The notes below the pieces were generated by a model. That model was not told the origin of the DNA. It saw only the letters and a list, made by a program, of their open reading frames with translations, and did not search any database. From Sinorhizobium terangae (GTDB taxonomy: Bacteria > Pseudomonadota > Alphaproteobacteria > Rhizobiales > Rhizobiaceae), in contig NZ_CP121659.1 of NCBI RefSeq assembly GCF_029714365.1, forward strand, positions 1,984,001 through 2,048,000: a DNA stretch of 64,000 nucleotides, read 5' to 3'. A program made the position numbers and the translations under genes. The stretch's first letter is position 1, and each line of letters starts with the position of its first letter. Below are positions 18,094-25,948 of the stretch, piece by piece.

Positions 18094-18126
18094 CGATCAC
18101 CAGCGCTCAGCACTGTCTAGAGCGTT

Positions 18127-18731
18127 TCAGGTTTTGACAGAAGCATATCCGGCGTTGGCGAAGTAGTTGCTGCATTCGTCGGGCTGGAGTGAGGGGACAA
18201 GGCTGCCGAGGTATTTCCATGTCTCCTCGACGGTTCGCTTCTGAGCCGCCCGCATCCAGTGTTTGATTTTGGCGAAGGCCTGCTCGATCGGATTGAGATC
18301 GGGCGAGTATGGCGGGAGATACCAGAGCCGCGCGCCGGCGGCTCGGATCATCTGCCGGATGGCCGCCGACTTGTGCGAGCCGAGATTGTCCATGATGACG
18401 ATGTCGCCGGGTTCGAGCACGGGCACGAGCTGTTGTTCGACATAGGCGCGGAAACACCGACCGTTGATCGGTCCGTCGAAGACGCAAGGCGCTGCCAGCC
18501 GGTCGTGGCGCAAAGCGCCGACAAAGGTCAGCGTGCGCCAGTGGCCGTGCGGGGCAAAGCCGCGCAGGCGCTTGCCTCGTGGCCCCCAGCCATAGAGCGG
18601 CGCCATGTTGGTCTTGATCCAGGTTTCGTCAATGAACACCAGCCGTCTCGGATCGAGACCGGACTGCCAGGAGCGCCAGCGTTGCCGCCGGCGGGCAATA
18701 TCGGCACGGGCCTGCTCAAGGGCGAACAGCG
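18127..18731 (-). CDS. IS630 transposase, C-terminal DDE part (orfB frame)
   Basis: This frame encodes the catalytic half. The first Asp is in FIDETW, the second in VIMDNLGSHK and the Glu in NPIEQAFAKIKHWMR, so the DDE triad is complete. The frame is open upstream of the internal ATG at 18639 to the A8 tract, and its start there (TLFALEQARADIARRR) continues naturally from the orfA product. It therefore has no start of its own and depends on frameshifting or slippage. Confidence 0.8.
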
Positions 18732-19114
18732 TTTTTTTTAAACCGCAACCCCTCGCGGCGCAGGAACCGCCAGACCGTATCGTGCGACACCTTCACCCCA
18801 CGCGCCGCCAGCTCTTCCTTCAGCCTGCGCAGCGACAAATGCGGCGTCTGGTTGATCCGCTCCGCGATGAACGCACGGTGCGGCTCCAGCACATGCTTGC
18901 GGTGGCCGCCCATCTTGCCGGGCGCCACGGACCCGTTCGAACGATAGCGCTGAGACCACTTCACCGCCGACGATACGGCAATGCCGAAACGAGCCGCCAC
19001 CGATCGGCAGCTTTCCCCCGCCGAAATGGCGCCAACAACACGTTCACGAAGATCGTTCGAAAGAGGTCGCGTCATCGGATGCTGGCCTCCGCTCCAGCCA
19101 GCATCTTGAATCAC
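18716..19114 (-). CDS. IS630 transposase, N-terminal DNA-binding part (orfA frame)
   Basis: 132 aa with the paired helix-turn-helix region (SNDLRERVVGAISAGESCR ... SVAARFGIAVSSAVKWSQRY) that binds the terminal repeats. It ends LRRLKEELAARG...GLRFKKNAVRP shortly after a run of eight A (minus strand, 18732-18739). The likely coding ATG is MTRPLSND at 19075. Moving forward one base at the A8 tract joins it to orfB as FKKTLFALEQ, the expected IS630 sequence, which points to programmed slippage or a single-base insertion. Confidence 0.8.
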   Translation of the reverse strand: MIQDAGWSGGQHPMTRPLSNDLRERVVGAISAGESCRSVAARFGIAVSSAVKWSQRYRSNGSVAPGKMGGHRKHVLEPHRAFIAERINQTPHLSLRRLKEELAARGVKVSHDTVWRFLRREGLRFKKNAVRP

Positions 19115-19365
19115 AAAACGGACTAAAACGGAATCCCCTCCGATTCAGTCAAAACCGGAACCGCTCTAGAAGTGCAGTAGTGGACCAAGACAACTGAAAC
19201 CTTGTCGCGCCGCCGCCGCGAGTGGATATCATGATCAGAGCACTCAAGATCGCAATTCAGGTCATTTGGGTGACATTCGGCTCCGTGGCTGGGAACATCA
19301 CGGATGGAGCGGCGCGATCACACTAATGACTTGCTTCCGCAACGAACACCGAACAACGAAATGCA

Positions 19366-19683
19366 CTAGCTGTTTTGCCTGGCACTTTCGATGTCTTCGG
19401 GTTCCGCGTCGTCGATCTCCGCGAGCTTATCCGGAGCCCTGTGGTCGGAATGAAGCAGTCCGTCCAGTTTTGCGTGGATCGCCTGGGTGTCGCCGTGTTC
19501 GGCACGCTGAATGATCAACGTCATGGTCCAGACGATCAGCGTGGTCAAGCCGTGCATGTCGAAGGTCTCAGGCTCGAGGATCAGCCACAGCGCACCGTAG
19601 GCTATGACGATCAGAAACGCCTGGGGACGAGCGGTGGCCGTCGCCAACGCACTCAGTGAGCGTCGTATCGGATCTTTTATCAT
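19366..19683 (-). CDS. Low-affinity iron permease family protein
   Basis: 105 aa. The first half has two hydrophobic segments (FLIVIAYGALWLILEP and LTTLIVWTMTLIIQRAEHG, about residues 23-38 and 45-63), followed by an acidic soluble tail (AIHAKLDGLLHSDHRAPDKL). The layout and the IIQRAEHGDTQAIHAKLDGLL segment fit the family named for the yeast low-affinity Fe transporter, where bacterial members are short and of unproven function. No clear ribosome site precedes the ATG. Confidence 0.75.
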   Translation of the reverse strand: MIKDPIRRSLSALATATARPQAFLIVIAYGALWLILEPETFDMHGLTTLIVWTMTLIIQRAEHGDTQAIHAKLDGLLHSDHRAPDKLAEIDDAEPEDIESARQNS

Positions 19684-19840
19684 GGGGAATGCAACGGCCG
19701 AGGCCGGCTTTGGGTTCCGAAAGATCGTCTCCGCTTGCGAACGCGGCTCGATGCCATCCCGCCAGTGTGTCGATCCGCGACGTCCTCGGCTGCATCAGCG
19801 AGCCGCACGGATGGCGGCGGCACAGTTCCGGGCGTAAACG

Positions 19841-20794
19841 CTAAGCCACTGCCGATTGCCTGCCCCCTCCATGGAAGGCCCGGACGGCGGTCAGGACACC
19901 TGCCGTCAGAGCCGCTATTCCGGCAATCTCCAGAACCGTTGGCGAACGGCCATGCACGGCCAGGCCGAATAGCGTGCCAAAGACTGTTTCTGACACGATC
20001 AATTGCGCGGAAAGAGCGACAGGCAGCCGTTGCGATGCAATCGTCCACGCCCATGCAGCGCCGACCGAGGCCAGAAGGGCCATACCCGTTCCCCATAGAT
20101 AGAGAGGAGCAGCGACGTCCCAGCCGAGACCAAGCCGCGGTATCTCGAATACGCCCAGCGCAAGACCGACAGGCATGAAGGCCAGCATCTCGATCCCGCC
20201 GCCGGTCATGATAAGCGCGGTCCAGATCCCAGCATCCATGCCTGGACGTTTGGCAAGGGCACTCTCATTGGCAATGCCGAACCACGTCCACAGCAATACG
20301 GCGGCAATCGCCAACGGAATGCCGATCGAGAGTGATCGTGTCGTCGCCATGCTGGCAGCATCGAACACACTGACGTTGACGAGGGACAAGCCGATGACAG
20401 CCAATGTGAGCGGCAGGATCAGGGAGCTCCATGCCGCGCTTCTCCGGCGCAAGTTGCCGACGATCGCCAGCACGACCGGCACGAATGCCAGAAATGCCGG
20501 CGCAATCACGGGACCCGCAAATATCGCCGCGCCGACGACGGTCAGGAAGTAGCCGAGATACCCGATGAAACCAAGCCAGGCTGTTGTCAACAGGTCGCGA
20601 AACCTTAGCCCGCGCAAGGCCTTTCCGGCGAACGCCAGAAATCCCAAGCCCAAAACGCCGGAGATCACAAACCGGAACAGCGCAAAGTCGAAGACCGAAT
20701 AGTCGCCTATGACGAAGGGGACGACAAAGTTCAGCGACCACGCAAAGGCGGCAAAGAGCGCGGCGGCCACGCCGATCATCATGGAGCTCGTCAT
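19841..20794 (-). CDS. EamA/DMT-superfamily transporter
   Basis: 317 aa, about ten hydrophobic segments in two homologous halves, typical of drug/metabolite transporters in the inner membrane. It opens MMIGVAAALFAAFAWSLNFV, and the second EamA repeat contains ASVGAAWAWTIASQRLPVALSAQ. The start at 20794 has AGGTGC upstream; an in-frame GTG at 20830 is less likely. The substrate is unknown. The C terminus runs into Arg/Gly/Gln (HGGGRQSAVA), as is common for these proteins. Confidence 0.85.
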   Translation of the reverse strand: MTSSMMIGVAAALFAAFAWSLNFVVPFVIGDYSVFDFALFRFVISGVLGLGFLAFAGKALRGLRFRDLLTTAWLGFIGYLGYFLTVVGAAIFAGPVIAPAFLAFVPVVLAIVGNLRRRSAAWSSLILPLTLAVIGLSLVNVSVFDAASMATTRSLSIGIPLAIAAVLLWTWFGIANESALAKRPGMDAGIWTALIMTGGGIEMLAFMPVGLALGVFEIPRLGLGWDVAAPLYLWGTGMALLASVGAAWAWTIASQRLPVALSAQLIVSETVFGTLFGLAVHGRSPTVLEIAGIAALTAGVLTAVRAFHGGGRQSAVA

Positions 20795-20928
20795 TGAAGC
20801 ACCTGGGTTCAAGGATTGTTGCGGGTTCACCGAAGGCGATTGTTCGACCTTTCGAGCAATCGGTTTTGGAGCAATTCCAGGAAAAGTGTGTAACGGTTTC
20901 CCGTCCGGAATTGCGTAGTTTCAAAGAG

Positions 20929-21339
20929 TTAGGCTTCATCCGGGCCGGCGCGGAAGACGAGCAGCTTGTTGCCGTCGAGATCGCGGAAATACGCGCAATA
21001 CGGACCGTCCTCGTTCGGGCCGCGCGGCCCCGGCTTGCCCTCATCGGTCCCGCCAAGCTTCAGGGCAAGCGCATGCACCTCATCGACGTGAGCGCGAGAG
21101 CGCGCGCTGAGCGCAACCATGTTGCCGTTGCCGATCGTGGCATCCTTGCCGTTGTAGGGATTAGTAACACCGAACTCGAGGCCCGTCGTGCCGAAGTAGA
21201 TTGCCCTGCCGGGCTGTTCCAGGATGCGTCCGACCCCGAACAGAGCGAACAGTTTGTCATAGAAGTTTGCGGCAGTTGCCAGATCGTTGGTTCCTACAAC
21301 GGCGTGTCCCAACAATTGATGTGCGGATTTGGCGGCCAT
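20929..21339 (-). CDS. VOC-superfamily (glyoxalase-like) protein
   Basis: 136 aa. A single vicinal-oxygen-chelate domain: LGHAVVGTNDLATAANFYDKLF at the start, FGVTNPYNG, ARSRAHVDEVHALALKLGG in the middle, and AYFRDLDGNKLLVF with the C-terminal Glu/Asp-type ligand region. ATG 21339 is chosen for AAGGAAG ahead of it. The family includes glyoxalases, extradiol dioxygenases and resistance proteins; no function can be chosen here. Confidence 0.8.
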   Translation of the reverse strand: MAAKSAHQLLGHAVVGTNDLATAANFYDKLFALFGVGRILEQPGRAIYFGTTGLEFGVTNPYNGKDATIGNGNMVALSARSRAHVDEVHALALKLGGTDEGKPGPRGPNEDGPYCAYFRDLDGNKLLVFRAGPDEA

Positions 21340-21658
21340 GGTTACTTCCTTTGTGCGGTTCGTCATCGCCGGGGCTTCCTGCCCTTTCGGCTGATGGCCC
21401 ACAAAAGCGCGCTGTTCGTGTATGGGATGTTTCGCGACTGCCGCAGCAATGTAATTGAATGCTGAAGCCGAGATATCTCGATACACTTTGATACGAAGAG
21501 TCCGGCATGCCAGCGGAGCACTTAAGCAGGGCACGACGGTAGCCTAATGGGTTTGGCGAGTGCTTCTCGCCGTCATCCCTGTGCTTGTTGTTTAGCCCGG
21601 AGACATAACTGACGGGTGTTCGGGGAGATGCCTTGCCGTACCGAATACTCCGTCGCCG
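21340..21658. other. Gene-free stretch
   Basis: 319 bp between the VOC gene and the MocR stop codon. Open frames here are antisense extensions without ribosome sites. No repeat or strong terminator recognised. Confidence 0.4.
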
Positions 21659-23065
21659 TCACACAAAGCGGCTGATGATCCCCTGCAGACGGTCGCAGGA
21701 TCTTGCGAGCTGCCTTTGCGGTGCCGTCGCGAGGCCCAGCAGCAAGCCGGCTTTTGCGGAATCCGGCGACGCATACCAGACGGAGAGCGGAGCCGGGGCC
21801 ATTCCGAAAGCCAGCGTTTCCCTGACGATGTAAACGTCCGGCGCGCCGTCCGGCAAGTGCAGCAGCACGGCGAGGCCGGCAACAGTGATCTTCCCGGCAT
21901 GCGGCCGAAGACTTTTCAGCAAGGCGTCGCGTTGGGCTGCATAGACGCGCTTCGTGCGCCTGAGATGCCGCATGTAGTGGCCTTCGCGCATGAATTCGGC
22001 GGTTGCGAGCTGCACGGAAGGTCCCGGAGGCGGCGCGAGACAGGCCGCGACCTCCGCAAAGCGGGATGCGAGCACCGGCGGCGCGACGACAAAGCCGAGC
22101 CTCAGCGCGGGGCTGATGGTCTTGCTGAAGGAACCAATGTGAATGACGCGCCCGGCGCGATCGAGCGAGGCGAGCGCCGGTGCAGCGCGGCCATCGAGCT
22201 GCAGTTCGCTCAAATAGTCGTCCTCGATCACCCAGGCTTGGCTCCGAGCTGCCCAGTCGAGAAGGCGCAACCGCCGCGCGAGTGACAGGGTGGGCCCGAG
22301 CGGCGCCTGCTGGCCGGGCGTCACGACCACCAGCGCCGCATCCGGGGCATGGCGGATGCCGTGGTCGACATCGATGCCGTCGGCATCGACCGGGATCGGC
22401 GCGAGCGACAATCTGGCGAGCTCCAGCCCGTGCCGGGTGAACGGGAAACCGGGATCCTCCATCCACACCTTCCTCCCCTCGAGACCGAGGACGCGGAGCG
22501 CCAGCCCGAGCCCGTTGGCGTAGCCGCCGGTTATGATGACCTCCGAGGGCGAGCACTCGATGCGGCGTGCGACGGCGAGATAGGCGGCGATTTCCCGCCG
22601 CAGTTCGAGTTCGCCGCGCGGGTCGGGGTACATCGCCGGCGCGCTCGACTCCGCCCGCACGGCCTGCGCGCGGATCCTGGCGAAGAGCGTCGCGGGAAAG
22701 GTTTCCTGTGCAGGCACGCCCATCTGGAAGATCGCCGGGCCCGCAATCATCTCCAGATACAGCTCCATGAACGAGCCGGGATCGGGCGGCTGCTCGACCC
22801 GGGTAATGCCGGCGGGACGATCCGCGACACGAGTTCCCGCCGCGCGGGATGCGACGATCAGTTGGGCAGCGGAGAGCTTCTCGTAGGCCGTGCGCACCGT
22901 GCCGCGCGCAACACCAAGCTGGGCCGCAAGATCGAGCCAGGACGGCAGACGCGCGCCCGGGGCGAGCACCCCGCTTTCAATCGCGGTGCTGATGCCTTTG
23001 CGGATCTGCTCGGCCAGCGGCGTCTTCGCAGACCGGTCGAGTTCCAGTTTCAGCGGCTCGTCCAT
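21659..23065 (-). CDS. MocR-type (GntR-aminotransferase) transcriptional regulator
   Basis: 468 aa. The N-terminal GntR winged helix (about 1-75, LAEQIRKGISTAIESGVLAP and LGVARGTVRTAYEKL) is fused to a fold-type I aminotransferase domain, with IEDDYLSEL and the PLP-lysine motif HIGSFSKTISPALRLG. MocR proteins sense PLP or amino compounds and act as regulators rather than aminotransferases. ATG 23065 is preferred over GTG 23080, which overlaps one of the direct repeats in the promoter. It is divergent from the cupin/AhpD-like/SDR genes, its probable targets. Confidence 0.88.
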   Translation of the reverse strand: MDEPLKLELDRSAKTPLAEQIRKGISTAIESGVLAPGARLPSWLDLAAQLGVARGTVRTAYEKLSAAQLIVASRAAGTRVADRPAGITRVEQPPDPGSFMELYLEMIAGPAIFQMGVPAQETFPATLFARIRAQAVRAESSAPAMYPDPRGELELRREIAAYLAVARRIECSPSEVIITGGYANGLGLALRVLGLEGRKVWMEDPGFPFTRHGLELARLSLAPIPVDADGIDVDHGIRHAPDAALVVVTPGQQAPLGPTLSLARRLRLLDWAARSQAWVIEDDYLSELQLDGRAAPALASLDRAGRVIHIGSFSKTISPALRLGFVVAPPVLASRFAEVAACLAPPPGPSVQLATAEFMREGHYMRHLRRTKRVYAAQRDALLKSLRPHAGKITVAGLAVLLHLPDGAPDVYIVRETLAFGMAPAPLSVWYASPDSAKAGLLLGLATAPQRQLARSCDRLQGIISRFV

Positions 23066-23185
23066 GCACTCTTGGTACACGATTTTTGCCGGTTCTTGGT
23101 GCTTTTTTTAGAACCAGAAGACCGTCATTTCTAGGCGGCAAGGAAAAAACGTCATCCTGGCCACACGCAAAGGAGAACCGTCGTC
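23066..23185. promoter_or_regulatory. Divergent promoter with direct repeats, probable MocR operator
   Basis: TCTTGGTAC (23070-23078) and TCTTGGTGC (23094-23102) are direct repeats spaced 24 bp start to start, followed by an inverted half-site GAACCAGAA (23111-23119). Directly repeated half-sites between a MocR gene and its divergent target are characteristic of this regulator family. Confidence 0.5.
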
Positions 23186-23602
23186 ATGACCATACGACCT
23201 TTGATTGGCGCTGTCGGCGCCGCCCTCGCCATAGCCACCGCGATGCCGGCCGCAGCGCATGATCTTGGCGAAACCGTTACGCCCCACTTCGAAAAGGCGA
23301 TGCCCAACATCCCGGGCAAGACGCTGAGCGCGCTCATCGTCGACTATGCGCCGGGCGGGGCCTCGCTTCCGCACGACCATGCAAAGTCTGCTTTCATCTT
23401 CGCCTACGTCGTCTCCGGAGAAATCGAGTCGAAGGTAAACGACGGACCAACCCAAACCTACCGCGCTGGCGAGGGCTGGTACGAACCACCGGGCTCCGCC
23501 CATCTCGTCAGCCGCAATGCGAGCGAGATCAAGCCCGCAAAGCTGCTCGCCGTCATCGTCCACGACAGCGGCGAAAAGAACATCACCACCCCGCACGAGT
23601 GA
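23186..23602 (+). CDS. Secreted cupin-domain protein (paralogue of the 33.4-kb gene)
   Basis: 138 aa. A signal peptide (about 1-24, ending PAAA) and one cupin barrel: motif 1 PGGASLPHDHAKSAFIFAYVVSGE and motif 2 YEPPGSAHLV, giving His ligands for a metal. It resembles the cupin at 33364-33777 through most of its length (both have PNxPGKxxxxxLVxYxPGG and end in TTP-x-E). The role is unknown; small periplasmic cupins often occur with carboxymuconolactone-decarboxylase-like genes, as here. It is first in an apparent operon with the AhpD-like gene. Confidence 0.8.
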   Translation: MTIRPLIGAVGAALAIATAMPAAAHDLGETVTPHFEKAMPNIPGKTLSALIVDYAPGGASLPHDHAKSAFIFAYVVSGEIESKVNDGPTQTYRAGEGWYEPPGSAHLVSRNASEIKPAKLLAVIVHDSGEKNITTPHE

Positions 23603-23640
23603 ACCAGCGTTCAAACGAAACACCTTTGAGGACAAGACAT

Positions 23641-24096
23641 ATGAGCAAGCGTCTCGACTACAACCAGATCGCACCGGCCGGCGTCAAAGCGCTTGGCGGA
23701 GTCTACGGCTACGTCATGCAGAGCAGCCTCCCCCCGGCGCTGGTCGATCTGGTCTATCTTCGTATCTCGCAGATCAACAACTGCGCCTACTGCCTCGACA
23801 TGCACACCCGCGACCTCATCAAAAAAGGGCAGAAGATCGAGAAGATCGCGCTGGTGCAGGCGTGGCGCGAAGCCGGCAATCTCTTCGACGAGCGTGAGCG
23901 GGCCGCCCTCGCCTGGGCGGAAACGGTCACGCGCGTTGCCGAAACCAACGTGCCGAACGAAGCCTACGAGGCCGTGCGTGCCGTGTTCGACGAGCGCGAA
24001 CTCGTTGATCTCACGATCGCGATCGGCCTGATGAACACTTACAACCGCATGGCGATCAGTTTCCGCAATACGCCACAGGCTACACTCGAGAACTAA
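23641..24096 (+). CDS. AhpD-like alkylhydroperoxidase/carboxymuconolactone decarboxylase family protein
   Basis: 151 aa helical protein. The AhpD-type redox pair is in NNCAYCLDMHTRD (C-x2-C with the downstream His), the pattern of thiol-dependent peroxidases of this family. ATG 23641 begins MSKRLDYNQIAP; a leader from 23599 is out of character. It lies 38 bp after the cupin gene and is probably co-transcribed under MocR control. A role in peroxide or electrophile detoxification is inferred from the motif. Confidence 0.85.
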   Translation: MSKRLDYNQIAPAGVKALGGVYGYVMQSSLPPALVDLVYLRISQINNCAYCLDMHTRDLIKKGQKIEKIALVQAWREAGNLFDERERAALAWAETVTRVAETNVPNEAYEAVRAVFDERELVDLTIAIGLMNTYNRMAISFRNTPQATLEN

Positions 24097-24184
24097 ACGG
24101 GAGAAGCCTGTCCTTTCAATGATTTAGGGCCATTTCGCGGTATTCACTGAAACCATGAAGTGCCCCAGGTCAGGGAGTTTGGCT

Positions 24185-25096
24185 ATGAAGATATTCATCG
24201 CAGGTGCCACCGGTGCCGTTGGCCTGCCGCTGGTGCGGGCGCTCACGAGCCTCGGCCATCAGGTAACCGGCATGACGCGCCCCGGAGCGGGGTCGGATCG
24301 TCTGCGTGAGCTCGGAGTGGAGATGTCGTTCGCCGATGCCTTCGATTCAGAGGCGGTCCATCGCGCGATCGAGGTGGCGGCGCCGGACGTGGTGATCGAC
24401 CAGCTCACCCGGCTTCCGGCCAACCCGGCCGACATCATCAAGGCGATGCCCGACGATACCCGTCTTCACCGCGAGGGCGGCGCCAATCTGCTCGCCGCGG
24501 CCGAAAAGCTCGGCGTCGGCCGCTACATCCTGCAGTCTCGCGGCTTCTACCTGGAGGCCCCGGCGGGAGAGCTCGCCGACGAGACCGCAAGGCTCAGATA
24601 CGACGCGCCCGGCCAGATCGGCGAAAGCACGCGCACCATCGGCGCCTACGAGGACCGGGTGCTTGCCTCGCGGTCGCTCGACGGCGTCGTGCTGCGCTAC
24701 GGCTTCTTCTATGGTCCTGGCACCTGGTACAGGCCGGCGGGAGCGATCGCGGATCAGGCGCGCAATGGTCAATCGGCGATTATCGGTGAAGGAAACGCCG
24801 TCTGGTCGTTCGTGCACATCGACGACGCGATCGCCGCGACGGTCGCATCGCTTTACGCCGAGCCGGGCGTCTACAATGTCGTCGACGACGATCCCCTCCC
24901 CGTTTCCGAATGGTTGCCGGCCTTCGCCCGCTCGGTCGATGCGCCGGAGCCCAAGCGCGTGAGCGTGGAAGACGCGCTGACAGCGGCGGGCGAGGAAGCG
25001 GTCTACTATCACACCCGCCTGACCGGAGCCTCCAACGGCCGGGCAAAAGCAAAACTCGGCTTCGCGCCGCGGCCGCTACTGTGGAAGGGTGCCTGA
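24185..25096 (+). CDS. NAD-dependent epimerase/dehydratase-like SDR
   Basis: 303 aa extended short-chain dehydrogenase. The cofactor motif GATGAVGLP is at residues 7-15 and the NAD-binding strand continues to TGMTRPG. A tyrosine-containing segment in the QSRGFYLEAP area lies where YxxxK is usually found, but the Lys is not obvious, so catalysis is uncertain. ATG 24185 is preceded by CAGGGAG. It is same-strand, 88 bp after the AhpD-like gene, and may belong to the MocR regulon. Confidence 0.8.
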   Translation: MKIFIAGATGAVGLPLVRALTSLGHQVTGMTRPGAGSDRLRELGVEMSFADAFDSEAVHRAIEVAAPDVVIDQLTRLPANPADIIKAMPDDTRLHREGGANLLAAAEKLGVGRYILQSRGFYLEAPAGELADETARLRYDAPGQIGESTRTIGAYEDRVLASRSLDGVVLRYGFFYGPGTWYRPAGAIADQARNGQSAIIGEGNAVWSFVHIDDAIAATVASLYAEPGVYNVVDDDPLPVSEWLPAFARSVDAPEPKRVSVEDALTAAGEEAVYYHTRLTGASNGRAKAKLGFAPRPLLWKGA

Positions 25097-25383
25097 GACT
25101 TTGCCATTCCTGGAAGGCGTTGGTGGTGTTGGATCGCCCTTGCTCCTACATAGCGATACAGTTTGCGAGCATCCGAACACATTCAAGATACGAGCATGCG
25201 TCAGTTTTCGCCCAACGGTTCGGACCGACCCGCGAGCCGTGAGACCGAGGCGTGACATGGGATCGTTCGCTCACAACGTAAAAGAGAGCTTCCCGAGACG
25301 TGACTATTCGGTCCTTCGCCTGCCGGGCTCATGTTTATATCCGGCAGAAGGAAACGGGTCTCTAAACCAAAGGAACGACTGAA

Positions 25384-25848
25384 ATGATCCTGCTCATCAA
25401 GACGCTTGCCGCCGCCACTGCCGCTACTGTGCTCGCAACCGGCGCCTTCGCCCAGAGCGCGCGGGAGATCCGCGGCCCCTCGCCCTATGTTGCCGTCGAG
25501 AACGAGCCCGCGCCTAAGCTGATCGTAGACCCCCCGCTTCCTGAAGGGATTGCCCAGGGTGTCTACTGGGCCCAGTACCGGGTGGAGAACCTACGCATCG
25601 TGCCGGTGTTTGGGGCGGGCGCCGTCGACGTGTCTCCACGCATCGGACATCTCCACGTTATCGTCGATGACCTGCCGTGGTGGTGGGCGGACGCGAGTGA
25701 CAACAACACCGTCGATATAGCCAATTTCCCACCCGGCCCGCACAAGGTGAATATCCGGTTGGTCGACGCCAATCACAACGTGATCCCCGGGCAGGAGGTG
25801 ACGCACACGTTCACCGTCCCTGACACGGCGGCTCCTCACACGCACTGA
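25384..25848 (+). CDS. Secreted DUF6130-like protein
   Basis: 154 aa. A signal peptide (1-23, ending GAFAQ), then a compact beta-rich domain with VSPRIGHLHVIVDDLPWWWAD and FPPGPHKVNIRLVDANHN. The histidines and Trp cluster suggest a periplasmic binding protein, but the function of this family is unknown. Preceded by AAAGGAACGACTGAA, a good ribosome site. The C terminus ends in His-rich PHTH. Confidence 0.7.
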   Translation: MILLIKTLAAATAATVLATGAFAQSAREIRGPSPYVAVENEPAPKLIVDPPLPEGIAQGVYWAQYRVENLRIVPVFGAGAVDVSPRIGHLHVIVDDLPWWWADASDNNTVDIANFPPGPHKVNIRLVDANHNVIPGQEVTHTFTVPDTAAPHTH

Positions 25849-25948
25849 GGATCGCTCTCCGATGCGCTGCCGCGCAGTTGACAACTGCGCGGCCCTGAAC
25901 GTGACGGCCGATGGCATGTTGGTCGTCCTGGGCTAAAGTGAGGTTATC

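Larger units (their letters stand above)
18120..19166 (-). mobile_element. IS630-family insertion sequence
   Basis: About 1.05 kb bounded by imperfect terminal inverted repeats: TCTAGAGCGTTTCAGGTTTT on the left and, inverted, TCTAGAGCGGTTCCGGTTTT on the right. Both ends lie in CTAG, fitting the TA target duplication of IS630/Tc1-mariner elements (TA at 18118-18119 and 19167-19168). It carries one transposase gene split into two frames. Confidence 0.85.

Noticed and set aside
19231..19326. Short ORF beginning MIRALKIAIQVIW right of the IS630 element
   Set aside because: Only 31 codons, no ribosome site and no recognisable family; may be a leftover of a gene interrupted by the insertion, but nothing supports that.
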